Source of the DNA: Isoptericola jiangsuensis
GTDB taxonomy: Bacteria; Actinomycetota; Actinomycetes; Actinomycetales; Cellulomonadaceae
NCBI RefSeq assembly: GCF_002563715.1
Contig: NZ_PDJJ01000001.1
Span: 1,302,001 to 1,366,000 of the forward strand
DNA length: 64,000 nucleotides
Reading direction: 5' to 3'
Positions 36,232-44,323 of this stretch are shown here, piece by piece. A model generated the notes under the pieces. The model saw only the letters and a list, made by a program, of their open reading frames with translations. It did no database searches and had not been told where the DNA came from. The first letter of the stretch is position 1, and each line of letters begins with the position of its first letter. A program made the translations under genes and the position numbers.

Positions 36232-36240
36232 GTGTCTGCC

Positions 36241-36246
36241 TAGCGT
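36241..36246 (+). promoter_or_regulatory. -10 hexamer for lysE
   Basis: TAGCGT, 7 bp before the GTG start. Confidence 0.5.
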
Positions 36247-36253
36247 CGACGGC

Positions 36254-36868
36254 GTGATCCTCCTCGCCGGGTTCGGCCTCGGGCTGTCCCTCATCGTCGC
36301 CATCGGCGCCCAGAACGCCTTCGTCCTGCGCCAGGGCGTGCGCCGCGAGCACGTCGGCGTCGTCGTCGCCGTCTGCGCGCTCAGCGATGCCGTGCTCTAC
36401 TCCCTCGGCGGCGCCGGCCTCGGCGTCCTCGTCGAGGCGCACCCCGGGTTCGTCACCGCCGCCCGGTACGCCGGGGCCGCCGTCGTCCTCGGCTACGGCG
36501 CGCTCGCCGCCCGCCGGGCCCTGCGCGGCGGCGAGGAGCTCGTCGCCACCGCCGACACCAGCGTCCCCGACGCCGGCCGCCGCCTGCGCCCCGTCCTGCT
36601 CACCGCGCTCGCCCTCACCTGGCTCAACCCCCACGTCTACCTCGACACCGTCGTCCTCCAGGGCGCCGTCGCCGCCTCCTACGGCGACGACCGCTGGTGG
36701 TTCACCGCCGGCGCCGTGGCGTCCAGCCTCGTCTGGTTCGTCGCCCTCGGGTACGGCGCCCGCCTCGCCGCGCCCCTGCTCGCCCGCCCCGGTGCGTGGC
36801 GCGTCGTCGACGGCGTCATCGCGGTCGTCATGCTCGCCGTCGCGGCGTCCCTCGTCGCCGGCGCCTGA
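36254..36868 (+). CDS. LysE/ArgO family basic amino acid exporter
   Basis: A 204-residue inner-membrane exporter with about six helices. The family N-terminus GLSLIVAIGAQNAFVLRQGV is diagnostic, as is the central LLTALALTWLNPHVYLDTVVL motif around helix 4. The GTG start is placed by the -10 box. Divergence from a LysG-type regulator makes lysine or arginine export the best assignment. Confidence 0.94.
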   Translation: MILLAGFGLGLSLIVAIGAQNAFVLRQGVRREHVGVVVAVCALSDAVLYSLGGAGLGVLVEAHPGFVTAARYAGAAVVLGYGALAARRALRGGEELVATADTSVPDAGRRLRPVLLTALALTWLNPHVYLDTVVLQGAVAASYGDDRWWFTAGAVASSLVWFVALGYGARLAAPLLARPGAWRVVDGVIAVVMLAVAASLVAGA

Positions 36869-36893
36869 CGGCCCCGGCGCGACCGCCGGCTCG

Positions 36894-36990
36894 GCGTGAG
36901 TCAGCGCGGCTCGGCGCGACTCAGCGTGAAATCCGTTCACTCAGCGCTCGAGATCGCGAGTCAGCGCTCGATGGCGTGAGTCAGCGCGAG
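36894..36990. repeat. Tandem array A: GASTCAGCG motif at 20-bp period, five copies
   Basis: TCAGCG begins at 36901, 36921, 36941, 36961 and 36981, exactly 20 bp apart. Each is preceded by GAG, GAC or CAC to form GASTCAGCG-like units. The bases between motifs vary. The last copy supplies the stop codon of the convergent aminotransferase gene. Adjacent C- and G-centred copies can pair into short hairpins. The motif is the reverse complement of the one in the array near 44,400. Confidence 0.85.
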
Positions 36991-38186
36991 CCGGCGAGCG
37001 TGGCGAGCCGCCCGACGGCGTCCTGAAGGACCTCCGGCCGCTTGACGAACGTGAACCGCACCCGCGACGCGAAGGCGTCCGCCGCCGTCGACCCGGGGCG
37101 GCAGAACGCCGACACCGGTACGCCGACCACCCCCGCGAGGTCGGGCAGCCGGCGGCACAGGTCGTGACCGTCGGCGAACCCCAGCGGGGCGCCGTCCGCC
37201 ACGACGAAGTACGTCCCCTGCGGCACGACGACGTCGAACCCTGCGGCCCGCAGCCCGTCGCACAGCAGGTCCCGGCGGGCCGCCAGCGACGCGGCGAGCT
37301 CGCGCGGCACGTCGTCGTCGGCCAGCGCCCGGGCGATGGCGGGCTGGAACGGCGAGCCCGAGGCGTACGTGACGAACTGCTTGACGGTGCGGATCGCCGT
37401 GACGAGCTCGGCCGGTCCGTGGACCCAGCCGACCTTCCAGCCGGTGAGGCTGAACGTCTTGCCCGCCGACGACACCGTGAGCGTGCGCCCCGCCATCCCG
37501 GGCAGCGTCGCGACGGGCACGTGGCGGGCGTCGTCGAACACCAGGTGCTCATACACCTCGTCGGTGACGACGACGGCATCACGCTCGCGGGCGACGGCGG
37601 CGACGTGCTCCAGCTCGGCGCGGGTGAGCACGGTGCCCGTCGGGTTGTGGGGTGTGTCGACCAGGATCATCGCGGTGCGGTCGCTCGCGGCGGCGCGCAG
37701 GGCGGCGACGTCGAGCCGCAGGTCGGCGGTGAGCGGCACCGGGACGTGGGTCGCGCCGGCCATCGCGATCGCCGCGGCGTGCGAGTCGTAGAACGGTTCG
37801 AGGGTGATGACCTCGTCGCCCGGGCCGACCAGGGCGAGCACGGCGGCGGTGAGGGCCTCGGTGGCGCCGGTGGTGACGAGGACCTCGGTGTCCGGGTCGA
37901 CGTCGAGGCCGTAGTGGCGGTGCTGGTGGGCGGCGACGGCGGCCCGCAGCTCGGGCACCCCGTCGCCCGGGGCGTACTGGTTGCGGCCCGCGTCGATGGC
38001 GTCCTTCGCGGCGGCCTTGACCCAGTCGGGGCCGTCGACGTCGGGGAACCCCTGGCCGAGGTTGATCGCGCCCGTGGAGGCCGCGAGCGTGGTCATCTCC
38101 GCGAAGATCGTGCGGGCCACGGTGCCGTCGGCGGCGAGCAGGCCGGTCGCCGCCGCGACCGCGCGCCAGCGGGGGGTCGTCGTCAT
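36981..38186 (-). CDS. PLP-dependent aminotransferase, DapC-like (class I/II)
   Basis: A 401-residue fold-type I aminotransferase. Visible are INLGQGFPDVDGP near the N-terminus, VDTPHNPTGTV, and the Schiff-base lysine in SSAGKTFSLTGWKVGW (Lys243). The phosphate-binding region and the C-terminal Arg for the substrate carboxylate (RVRFTFVKR) are also present. The sequence resembles N-succinyldiaminopimelate aminotransferases of Actinobacteria (DapC), and also kynurenine or methionine aminotransferases. The nearby lysine exporter makes a lysine-pathway role attractive but not proven. Its stop codon is part of the repeat array downstream. Confidence 0.85.
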   Translation of the reverse strand: MTTTPRWRAVAAATGLLAADGTVARTIFAEMTTLAASTGAINLGQGFPDVDGPDWVKAAAKDAIDAGRNQYAPGDGVPELRAAVAAHQHRHYGLDVDPDTEVLVTTGATEALTAAVLALVGPGDEVITLEPFYDSHAAAIAMAGATHVPVPLTADLRLDVAALRAAASDRTAMILVDTPHNPTGTVLTRAELEHVAAVARERDAVVVTDEVYEHLVFDDARHVPVATLPGMAGRTLTVSSAGKTFSLTGWKVGWVHGPAELVTAIRTVKQFVTYASGSPFQPAIARALADDDVPRELAASLAARRDLLCDGLRAAGFDVVVPQGTYFVVADGAPLGFADGHDLCRRLPDLAGVVGVPVSAFCRPGSTAADAFASRVRFTFVKRPEVLQDAVGRLATLAGSR

Positions 38187-38490
38187 GCGTCGACACTACC
38201 GACCGGGCCGCGGGCCGCCCCTGCGCGGTGTTCAGCACGTGAGACGAACCAGTGGCGACCGCAGCGCACGGGTGTGAGCCCGGTCACATCTCGTCATCCA
38301 CCGGGCTCCCACCCGGCACGGCCGGACCCCGGCATCGCTGGACTTCCGGCCGTCCACAGTCCCGCATCCGGGGTCGCCGTCGCAGCCGACCATCCGTCGT
38401 CCACAGGGCGCCGACCTGCCCCGACAGGACTTCGCTACTCTCGGCGCGCTTGGTGGAAGGCCCCGGAAGTCCCCGACGAGAGGTAGACCG
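38187..38490. other. 304-bp intergenic control region between the aminotransferase and Tad operon
   Basis: No gene is apparent. On the left is the minus-strand TAGTGT box of the aminotransferase gene. Two TCCACA 9-mers (38350-38358 and 38397-38405) fit the loose actinobacterial DnaA-box form, but there are only two. A TACTCT hexamer at 38436-38441 is the best -10 for the Tad operon, which would give a leader of roughly 42 nt. AGAGG before the GTG at 38491 serves as ribosome site. Confidence 0.5.
38193..38198 (-). promoter_or_regulatory. -10 hexamer for the DapC-like gene
   Basis: TAGTGT on the minus strand, 6 bp before the ATG. Confidence 0.5.
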
Positions 38491-39753
38491 GTGACCATCG
38501 ACGTCATGGCCCGCGACGACGCCGTCAGCACCGTCGCGCGCGAGGTCCGCGAGCTCGTCCGGCGGCGCGGCCTCGACCCCGTCAGCGACCGCGCCGGCCT
38601 CGACCAGCTCGTCGCCGACGCCCTCGCCGACTACGCCGAACGCGCCGCCCTCGGCGTCGTGCCCGCCCTCGCCGACCCCGCCGCCACCGCGCGCGCCGTC
38701 GCCGACTCCCTCGGCGGGCTCGGACCCCTGCAGCCCTACCTCGACGACCCCGAGGTCGAGGAGATCTGGATCAACTCCCCGGCGCAGGTGTTCGTCGCGC
38801 GGCGCGGCGTCAGCGAGCTCACCACCACGCTGCTCACCGCCGACCAGGTCCGCGACCTCGTCGAACGGATGCTCAAGGTCAGCGGCCGCCGCCTCGACCT
38901 GTCCAGCCCGTTCGTCGACGCCACCCTCCCCGGCGGCGAGCGCCTCCACGTGGTCATCCCCGACGTCACGCGCGAGCACATGGCCGTCAACATCCGCAAG
39001 CACGTCGTGCGGGCCCACCATCTCGACCACCTCGTCCGCCTCGGGTCGCTCACCCCGCACGCCGCGCGCTTCCTCGACGCGTCGGTCCGCGCCGGGGCGA
39101 ACGTCCTCGTCGCCGGGGCCACCCAGGCCGGCAAGACGACCATGCTCAACGCGCTCGCGGGCTCCATCCCCGCCGGGCAGCGAGTCATCTCCTGCGAGGA
39201 GGTGTTCGAGCTGCGCCTGCCCGTGCGCGACCAGGTGGCCATGCAGTGCCGTCAGCCCTCCCTGGAGGGCACCGGCGAGATCCCGCTGCGACGGCTCGTC
39301 AAGGAGGCGCTGCGGATGCGTCCCGACCGCATCGTCATCGGCGAGGTCCGCGAGGCCGAGAGCTTCGACCTGCTCGTCGCGCTCAACGCCGGCGTGCCGG
39401 GGATGTGCACGCTGCACGCCAACTCCGCCCGCGAGGCCGTGACCAAGATGTGCACCCTCCCGCTGCTGGCGGGGGAGAACGTCTCGGACCGGTTCGTCAC
39501 GCCCGCCGTCGCGTCGTCCCTCGACCTCGTCGTCCACCTCGGGGTCACCCCCGACGGCGTGCGGCAGGTCCGTGAGGTGGTCGCCGTCACGGGTCGGGTC
39601 GAGGAGGGACGGGTGGAGACCGCGCAGATCTTCCGGCGGCGGCCCGGCGCGCTCGGCGGTGATCTCGTGCGCGGCGACGGGTTCCCCACCGGCGTCGAAC
39701 GGTACGAGCGGGTCGGGGTGGACGTCCACGCGCTGCTCAGCGGGGAGGCCTGA
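38491..39753 (+). CDS. tadA: TadA/CpaF-type pilus secretion ATPase
   Basis: A 420-residue hexameric ATPase powering Flp pilus assembly. The N-terminal domain (1-130) includes GLGPLQPYLDDPEVEEIWIN. Walker A is GATQAGKTT (209-217). The Asp box region is ISCEEVFEL, the Walker B area is MRPDRIVIGEVREAE, and the His box is MCTLHANS. It is the first gene of a seven-gene operon and its stop overlaps the next start (TGATG). Confidence 0.95.
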   Translation: MTIDVMARDDAVSTVAREVRELVRRRGLDPVSDRAGLDQLVADALADYAERAALGVVPALADPAATARAVADSLGGLGPLQPYLDDPEVEEIWINSPAQVFVARRGVSELTTTLLTADQVRDLVERMLKVSGRRLDLSSPFVDATLPGGERLHVVIPDVTREHMAVNIRKHVVRAHHLDHLVRLGSLTPHAARFLDASVRAGANVLVAGATQAGKTTMLNALAGSIPAGQRVISCEEVFELRLPVRDQVAMQCRQPSLEGTGEIPLRRLVKEALRMRPDRIVIGEVREAESFDLLVALNAGVPGMCTLHANSAREAVTKMCTLPLLAGENVSDRFVTPAVASSLDLVVHLGVTPDGVRQVREVVAVTGRVEEGRVETAQIFRRRPGALGGDLVRGDGFPTGVERYERVGVDVHALLSGEA

Positions 39754-40610
39754 TGGGTGTCGTCGTGGGTCTCGTCGGGGGTGCGGGGCTGTTCAGCGTC
39801 TGGTGGTCGTGCTGGGAGCGTCCGCCCCGGGCGCGTCGCCGCAGCGCACGCCAGCAGCGGGTGCAGGACCTCCTCGTCCAGGCGGGTGCACCGACGGTCA
39901 CCCCCGGCGGGCTCTACGCGGTCAGCGCGGGCGCGGCGGCCGTCGTCCTCCTCGTCGTCGTCGCCCTCACCCGGTCCGGCGTCATCGCGGCCGCGTTCGC
40001 CGCTATCGCCGCCGTCGCGCCCGGTGCGCTCGTGCGGGCCCGCGCCCGACGACGGCGCGACGACCTGCGGCAGGTGTGGCCCGACGTCGTCGACCACCTC
40101 TCCTCCGGCGTGCGGGCCGGGCTGTCGCTGCCCGAGGCCGTCGCGCAGCTCGGGGAGCGGGGACCCGTCCCCCTGCGCGAGCCGTTCGCGCGGTTCGCGG
40201 CCGACTACCGGGCGACCGGACGCTTCGGGGAGTGCCTCGACCTGCTCAAGGACCGGCTCGCGGACCCCGTCGCCGACCGTATCGTCGAGGCGCTTCGCCT
40301 GACCCGCGAGGTCGGCGGCACCGACCTCGGCCGGCTGCTGCGCAGCCTGTCGGAGTTCCTGCGCGAGGACGCCCGCACCCGCGGTGAGCTCGAGGCACGT
40401 CAGTCCTGGACCGTGAACGGCGCCCGTGTCGCCGCCGCCGGACCCTGGGTCGTCCTGGCGCTGCTGGCCACCCGGCCGCAGACGGCCGCCGCGTACGACT
40501 CCGCGGCCGGCGTCGCCGTGCTGGCCTCCGGCGCCGTCTGCACCGTCGTCGCGTACCGGGTGATGCGTCGCATCGGACGGCTCCCCGAGGAGAGGAGGGT
40601 GCTGCGATGA
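39753..40610 (+). CDS. TadB-like pilus inner-membrane platform protein
   Basis: A 285-residue protein with a type II secretion F (GspF) domain. One N-terminal helix and a basic stretch precede two helices (about 55-90). The cytoplasmic T2SSF helices (about 105-215) contain VWPDVVDHLSSGVRAGLSLP and EVGGTDLGRLLRSLSEFLRED, and two C-terminal helices follow. It forms the platform with the TadC-like product. It overlaps the next gene by four bases (ATGA). Confidence 0.9.
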   Translation: MGVVVGLVGGAGLFSVWWSCWERPPRARRRSARQQRVQDLLVQAGAPTVTPGGLYAVSAGAAAVVLLVVVALTRSGVIAAAFAAIAAVAPGALVRARARRRRDDLRQVWPDVVDHLSSGVRAGLSLPEAVAQLGERGPVPLREPFARFAADYRATGRFGECLDLLKDRLADPVADRIVEALRLTREVGGTDLGRLLRSLSEFLREDARTRGELEARQSWTVNGARVAAAGPWVVLALLATRPQTAAAYDSAAGVAVLASGAVCTVVAYRVMRRIGRLPEERRVLR

Positions 40611-41539
40611 CCCCGGTCGCCCTCGGGGCGCTGGTCGGGCTCGTGGCCGCGCTGGGGCTGCTGCTCGTCGCGTCGGGGCTGCGCCGCCGTCGGATCAGCC
40701 TCGACGAGCGTCTCGCCCCCTCCCTGCGCCCCCGGGACCGACGGTCCGGGCTGCTGCGCGACACCGACGTCCCCCGGACGCTCGGCCCCCTCGAACGGCT
40801 GCTCGCACCCGTCGTCGTCGACGCCGCGGAGTGGTTCGAGCGGCTCGGCTCCACCCGGGCGGACGTCAGGCGGCGCCTCGACCGGGCAGGGCTGGCGGAC
40901 TCGGTCGAGCAGTTCCGCGCCCGGCAGCTGGTGTGGACCACCACCGCGCTCGCGGGCGGGTTGCTGCTCGCCCTCGCCCTGGCCGCCGGCCGCGGTAGCC
41001 CACCGCTCGTCCTCGCGGTCCTCGTGCTCCTCGCCGGGGCCGTCGGCTTCGTGGCGTGCGACCAGCAGCTCACCGCCGCGGCCCGCCGCCGCGAGGAGCA
41101 GATGCTCGCCGAGTTCCCGACCGTCGCCGAGCTCCTCGCGCTGGCCGTCACCGCGGGGGAGGGGCCCGTGCCCGCCCTCGAACGCGTCGCTGCCACCGCG
41201 CGGGGCGAGCTCTCCGACGAGTTCGCGGCGATGCTCGCCGACGTCCGCTCGGGCACCCCGATCGTCGGGGCCCTGCACGCCATGGCGGACCGCACCGGGC
41301 TGCCCACGCTCACCCGGTTCGCCGAGGGCGTCGCCGTGGCGCTCGAACGGGGCACGCCCCTCGCGGACGTGCTGCGCGCCCAGGCGCAGGACGTCCGCGA
41401 GGCCGGGCGCCGCGCCCTCATGGAGACCGGCGGCAAGAAGGAGGTGGCCATGCTCGTCCCGGTGGTCTTCCTCGTGCTGCCCATCACCGTCGTCTTCGCC
41501 GTCTTCCCCTCCCTGGCAACCCTCCGGATCGGTCTGTGA
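40607..41539 (+). CDS. TadC-like pilus inner-membrane platform protein
   Basis: A 310-residue second GspF-domain protein. An N-terminal helix and a long basic linker (25-95) precede two helices (110-150). The T2SSF domain contains EFPTVAELLALAVTAGEGPV and ETGGKKEVAMLVPVVFLVLP. Such TadB/TadC pairs heterodimerise in Tad systems. The gene follows in the same operon by overlap. Confidence 0.9.
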   Translation: MTPVALGALVGLVAALGLLLVASGLRRRRISLDERLAPSLRPRDRRSGLLRDTDVPRTLGPLERLLAPVVVDAAEWFERLGSTRADVRRRLDRAGLADSVEQFRARQLVWTTTALAGGLLLALALAAGRGSPPLVLAVLVLLAGAVGFVACDQQLTAAARRREEQMLAEFPTVAELLALAVTAGEGPVPALERVAATARGELSDEFAAMLADVRSGTPIVGALHAMADRTGLPTLTRFAEGVAVALERGTPLADVLRAQAQDVREAGRRALMETGGKKEVAMLVPVVFLVLPITVVFAVFPSLATLRIGL

Positions 41540-41563
41540 CCGTCCCCTCGTGAAAGGTGCACC

Positions 41564-41746
41564 ATGCTCGTCGACCCCACCGACCGACCCGACCTGACAC
41601 CGTCCGACCCCGAGCGGGGGGACGTGCCGGGCTGGGTGCTGGTCACCCTCATGACCGCCGGGCTGGTCGTCGCGCTGTGGGCGCTGGCCGGCCCGCTGCT
41701 GGAGCAGACCTTCACCGACGCGATCCAGAGCGTCACCGGGCCGTGA
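41564..41746 (+). CDS. Small single-helix protein, candidate Flp pilin-like component
   Basis: A 60-residue protein in the position normally held by the Flp pilin. A polar N-terminal leader of about 21 residues ends in ERGD. One hydrophobic helix follows (PGWVLVTLMTAGLVVALWALAG), then a short amphipathic tail. A prepilin-type cleavage after the Gly of ERG is conceivable, but the canonical Glu at +5 is absent (DVPGW). It is preceded by a GAAAGG ribosome site and overlaps the next gene by GTGA. Confidence 0.7.
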   Translation: MLVDPTDRPDLTPSDPERGDVPGWVLVTLMTAGLVVALWALAGPLLEQTFTDAIQSVTGP

Positions 41747-42138
41747 ACGGTCCGCCCGACGCGGGAGCCGCCGAGCGCGGGTCGGCGGTGGCGGAGTTCG
41801 TCCTGGTCTCGGCGCTCCTGGTCGCGCTGTTCCTGGCCGTGTTCCAGCTCGCGCTGGCGCTGCACGTGCGGGTGCTCGTCGTCGACGCCGCGGCGGAGGG
41901 CGCACGCGTCGCGGCGCGCGCGGACCGGGACCTCGCCGCGGGGGCGGCGCGGACGCGCGACCTGCTCACGGCCGCGCTGGACGAGCGGTACGCGCGCAGC
42001 GTCAGCGTCCGGGAGACGACCCGGTCCGGTCTGCCCGTCGTCGAGGTGACGGTCCGGGCGCCGCTGCCCGTGGTGGGGCTCCTCGGTCCCGGCGGCACGC
42101 TCACGGCCACCGGTCACGCGCTGGACGAGGACGCGTGA
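41743..42138 (+). CDS. TadE-like minor pseudopilin
   Basis: A 131-residue protein with a class III prepilin signature: ERG followed by SAVAEF, with Glu at +5, then a helix (LVSALLVALFLAVFQLALAL). The TadE-type VDAAAEGARVAAR segment follows. It is predicted to be cleaved by a prepilin peptidase not encoded in this window. It overlaps both neighbours by four bases. Confidence 0.88.
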   Translation: MNGPPDAGAAERGSAVAEFVLVSALLVALFLAVFQLALALHVRVLVVDAAAEGARVAARADRDLAAGAARTRDLLTAALDERYARSVSVRETTRSGLPVVEVTVRAPLPVVGLLGPGGTLTATGHALDEDA

Positions 42139-42662
42139 CGGGGCCCGTCCGGTCCGCCGGTGCCCGACGGGCCGGTGACCCTCGCCGGCACGAGGCCGCC
42201 CGTCGGCGGGGCGACGGCGGGGTCGACCCCGACGGCGAGCGCGGTGCGGCGATGGTCGAGTTCCTCGGCGTCGGCGTGCTCCTGCTCGTTCCCCTCGTCT
42301 ACCTGGTCGTGGTCCTCGCGCAGGTGCACGCGGCCGCGTTCGCCGTCGAGGGTGCGGCGCGGGAGGCGGCCCGGGCCGTGGTCACCGCCGAGTCCTCCGC
42401 GCAGGGCGTCGCACGGGCGCAGGCCGCCACGGCCCTCGCGCTCGGCGACCAGGGGTTCGACGTCGACCCGGCCGATCTGCTCACGGTGGAGTGCTCGTAC
42501 CAGCCCTGCCTCACCCCGGGCGCGACCGTCGGCGTGCGGGTCCGGTACGACGTGCCCCTCCCGCTGGTGCCCGCGGCCCTCCAGGGTTGGGTTCCCGTCG
42601 CGGTGCCCGTCGAGGCGGCGCACGTCGCCGACGTCGAGGACCACGTGGAGGCCCGGCCATGA
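42135..42662 (+). CDS. TadE/TadF-like minor pseudopilin
   Basis: A 175-residue second pseudopilin with a long basic leader (about 37 residues) ending ERG. AAMVEF carries Glu at +5 and is followed by the hydrophobic helix GVGVLLLVPLVYLVVVLAQV. VEGAAREAARAVVTAESS is the usual TadE/F continuation. Two cysteines (CSYQPC) probably form a disulfide outside the membrane. It overlaps the preceding and following genes. Confidence 0.88.
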   Translation: MTGPVRSAGARRAGDPRRHEAARRRGDGGVDPDGERGAAMVEFLGVGVLLLVPLVYLVVVLAQVHAAAFAVEGAAREAARAVVTAESSAQGVARAQAATALALGDQGFDVDPADLLTVECSYQPCLTPGATVGVRVRYDVPLPLVPAALQGWVPVAVPVEAAHVADVEDHVEARP

Positions 42663-43117
42663 CCGGCGGACGGGAGGACGGCCGGATCATGCTGCTCGGC
42701 ATCGGATTCCTCGCGGTCGGGCTCATGCTGATCGCGATGGTGTCGTCGGTGGCCGCTGTCCACCTCGACCGCAAGCACCTCTTCGACCTGGCGGACTCCC
42801 TGGCGGTCGCCGGCGCGGACTCGATGTCGCCCGACGACTACTACGACCAGGCCGTCACCGCACCGGACGGCACCGGCACCCTGACGCTCACCGACGCCAC
42901 GGTCGCGCAGGCGGTGCGCGAGCACCTCGGGCTGCAGCCTGCCGGGACGGCGCCGGGGCTGCGCGACGTCGTCGTGGTCGACGCGTCCACCCCGGACGGC
43001 CGGTCCGCCACCGTGACCCTCGCCGCCACGTCCCACCCGCCGCTGCTGCGCTGGTTCACCGACGCGCTCGGGGGCGGGTTCTCGGTGACCGCGACCGCCA
43101 CGGCGCGCGCCGGCTGA
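42659..43117 (+). CDS. TadG-like pilus-associated membrane protein
   Basis: A 152-residue protein with one N-terminal helix (IMLLGIGFLAVGLMLIAMVSS) followed by VHLDRKHLFDLADSLAVAGAD, the hallmark of the TadG/Rv3660c-neighbour type. The outer domain is small and lacks the von Willebrand A domain of full-length TadG. It is the last gene of the pilus operon, coupled to the upstream gene by ATGA. Confidence 0.82.
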   Translation: MTGGREDGRIMLLGIGFLAVGLMLIAMVSSVAAVHLDRKHLFDLADSLAVAGADSMSPDDYYDQAVTAPDGTGTLTLTDATVAQAVREHLGLQPAGTAPGLRDVVVVDASTPDGRSATVTLAATSHPPLLRWFTDALGGGFSVTATATARAG

Positions 43118-43129
43118 CGCGTCCCGCCC

Positions 43130-43144
43130 GCGGCGTCACGCCGC
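43130..43144 (+). terminator. Short hairpin after the Tad operon
   Basis: A six-base GCGGCG/CGCCGC stem with a TCA loop, 13 bp after the last stop. A further palindrome (CCCGCCCGGGCGGG, 43167-43180) follows before prfB. Confidence 0.35.
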
Positions 43145-43199
43145 CTGCGGCCGGTCGCGTCTCACGCCCGCCCGGGCGGGATCCGCGCCCACCCGGCGG

Positions 43200-43205
43200 T
43201 AGGGT
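43200..43205 (+). promoter_or_regulatory. -10 hexamer for prfB
   Basis: TAGGGT, 8 bp before the GTG start. Confidence 0.5.
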
Positions 43206-43213
43206 GGTACCTC

Positions 43214-44323
43214 GTGGCCACCATCGACTTCCCCGCCGAGATCAAGGCGCTTCGCAGCACCCTCGAGTCCATCGAGGCTGTGAGCGACCCCACCGCCCTC
43301 CAGGCGAAGATCGCGGACCTGTCGGAGCAGGCCGCCGCCCCCGACCTGTGGGACGACCCCGAGCAGGGGCAGAAGGTCACGTCCGCGCTGTCCTCGGCGC
43401 AGGCCGAGCTCGACCGCGTCAAGAAGCTCTCGCAGCGCATCGACGACGTCGAGACCCTCGTCGAGCTCGGGAACGAGATGGAGGACGCGGACTCCCTCAC
43501 CGAGGCCGAGGCCGACGTCGCCGCGATCCGCAAGGACCTCGACGCCCTCGAGGTGCGCACCCTGCTCAGCGGCGAGTACGACGCCCGCGAGGCCGTCGTC
43601 ACGATCCGCGCCGGCGCGGGCGGTGTCGACGCCGCCGACTTCGCCGAGATGCTCATGCGCATGTACCTGCGCTGGGCGGAGCGCCACGGCTACCCGACCA
43701 AGGTCATGGACACGTCCTACGCCGAGGAGGCCGGGCTCAAGTCCGCGACCTTCGAGGTCAACACGCCCTACGCCTTCGGCAACCTCTCCGTCGAGGCCGG
43801 CACGCACCGCCTCGTGCGCATCTCGCCGTTCGACAACCAGGGTCGCCGCCAGACGTCGTTCGCCGCCGTCGAGGTCGTCCCGCTCATCGAGCAGACCGAC
43901 AGCATCGAGATCCCCGAGTCCGAGCTGAAGATCGACGTCTTCCGCTCCTCCGGCCCCGGCGGCCAGTCGGTCAACACGACCGACTCCGCCGTCCGCATGA
44001 CGCACATCCCCACGGGCACCGTCGTGTCGATGCAGAACGAGAAGTCGCAGATCCAGAACCGCGCCGCCGCGCTGCGCGTCATGCAGTCCCGCCTGCTGCT
44101 CATCCGCCAGCAGGAGGAGGCCGCGAAGAAGAAGGAGCTCGCCGGCGACATCAAGGCGAGCTGGGGCGACCAGATGCGGTCCTACGTGCTGCAGCCCTAC
44201 CAGATGGTCAAGGACCTGCGCACCGAGCACGAGTCCGGCAACACGCAGGCCGTGTTCGACGGCGCCATCGACGACTTCATCGAGGCCGGCATCCGCTGGC
44301 GTCGCTCCGGCGGCAACGACTGA
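43214..44323 (+). CDS. prfB: Peptide chain release factor 2
   Basis: A 369-residue factor terminating translation at UGA and UAA. The stop-codon tripeptide SPF is at residues 204-206 and the catalytic GGQ at 249-251, whose Gln is normally methylated. The frame is continuous from the GTG start, so there is no programmed +1 frameshift. It stands before ftsE-ftsX and smpB, an order also found in mycobacteria, but is separated from them by a repeat array. Confidence 0.97.
   Translation: MATIDFPAEIKALRSTLESIEAVSDPTALQAKIADLSEQAAAPDLWDDPEQGQKVTSALSSAQAELDRVKKLSQRIDDVETLVELGNEMEDADSLTEAEADVAAIRKDLDALEVRTLLSGEYDAREAVVTIRAGAGGVDAADFAEMLMRMYLRWAERHGYPTKVMDTSYAEEAGLKSATFEVNTPYAFGNLSVEAGTHRLVRISPFDNQGRRQTSFAAVEVVPLIEQTDSIEIPESELKIDVFRSSGPGGQSVNTTDSAVRMTHIPTGTVVSMQNEKSQIQNRAAALRVMQSRLLLIRQQEEAAKKKELAGDIKASWGDQMRSYVLQPYQMVKDLRTEHESGNTQAVFDGAIDDFIEAGIRWRRSGGND

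Noticed and set aside
38350-38405. Two TCCACA 9-mers resembling DnaA boxes before the Tad operon
   Set aside because: Only two loose matches, no AT-rich unwinding region and no replication genes; chance is adequate.
20731-38458. Shared GCGCTTGGTGGAA at 20731 and 38446
   Set aside because: A 13-base match is expected by chance many times in 64 kb, and the two contexts have nothing else in common.
43214-43400. Programmed frameshift in prfB
   Set aside because: The reading frame is continuous from the GTG to the SPF and GGQ motifs with no internal TGA.
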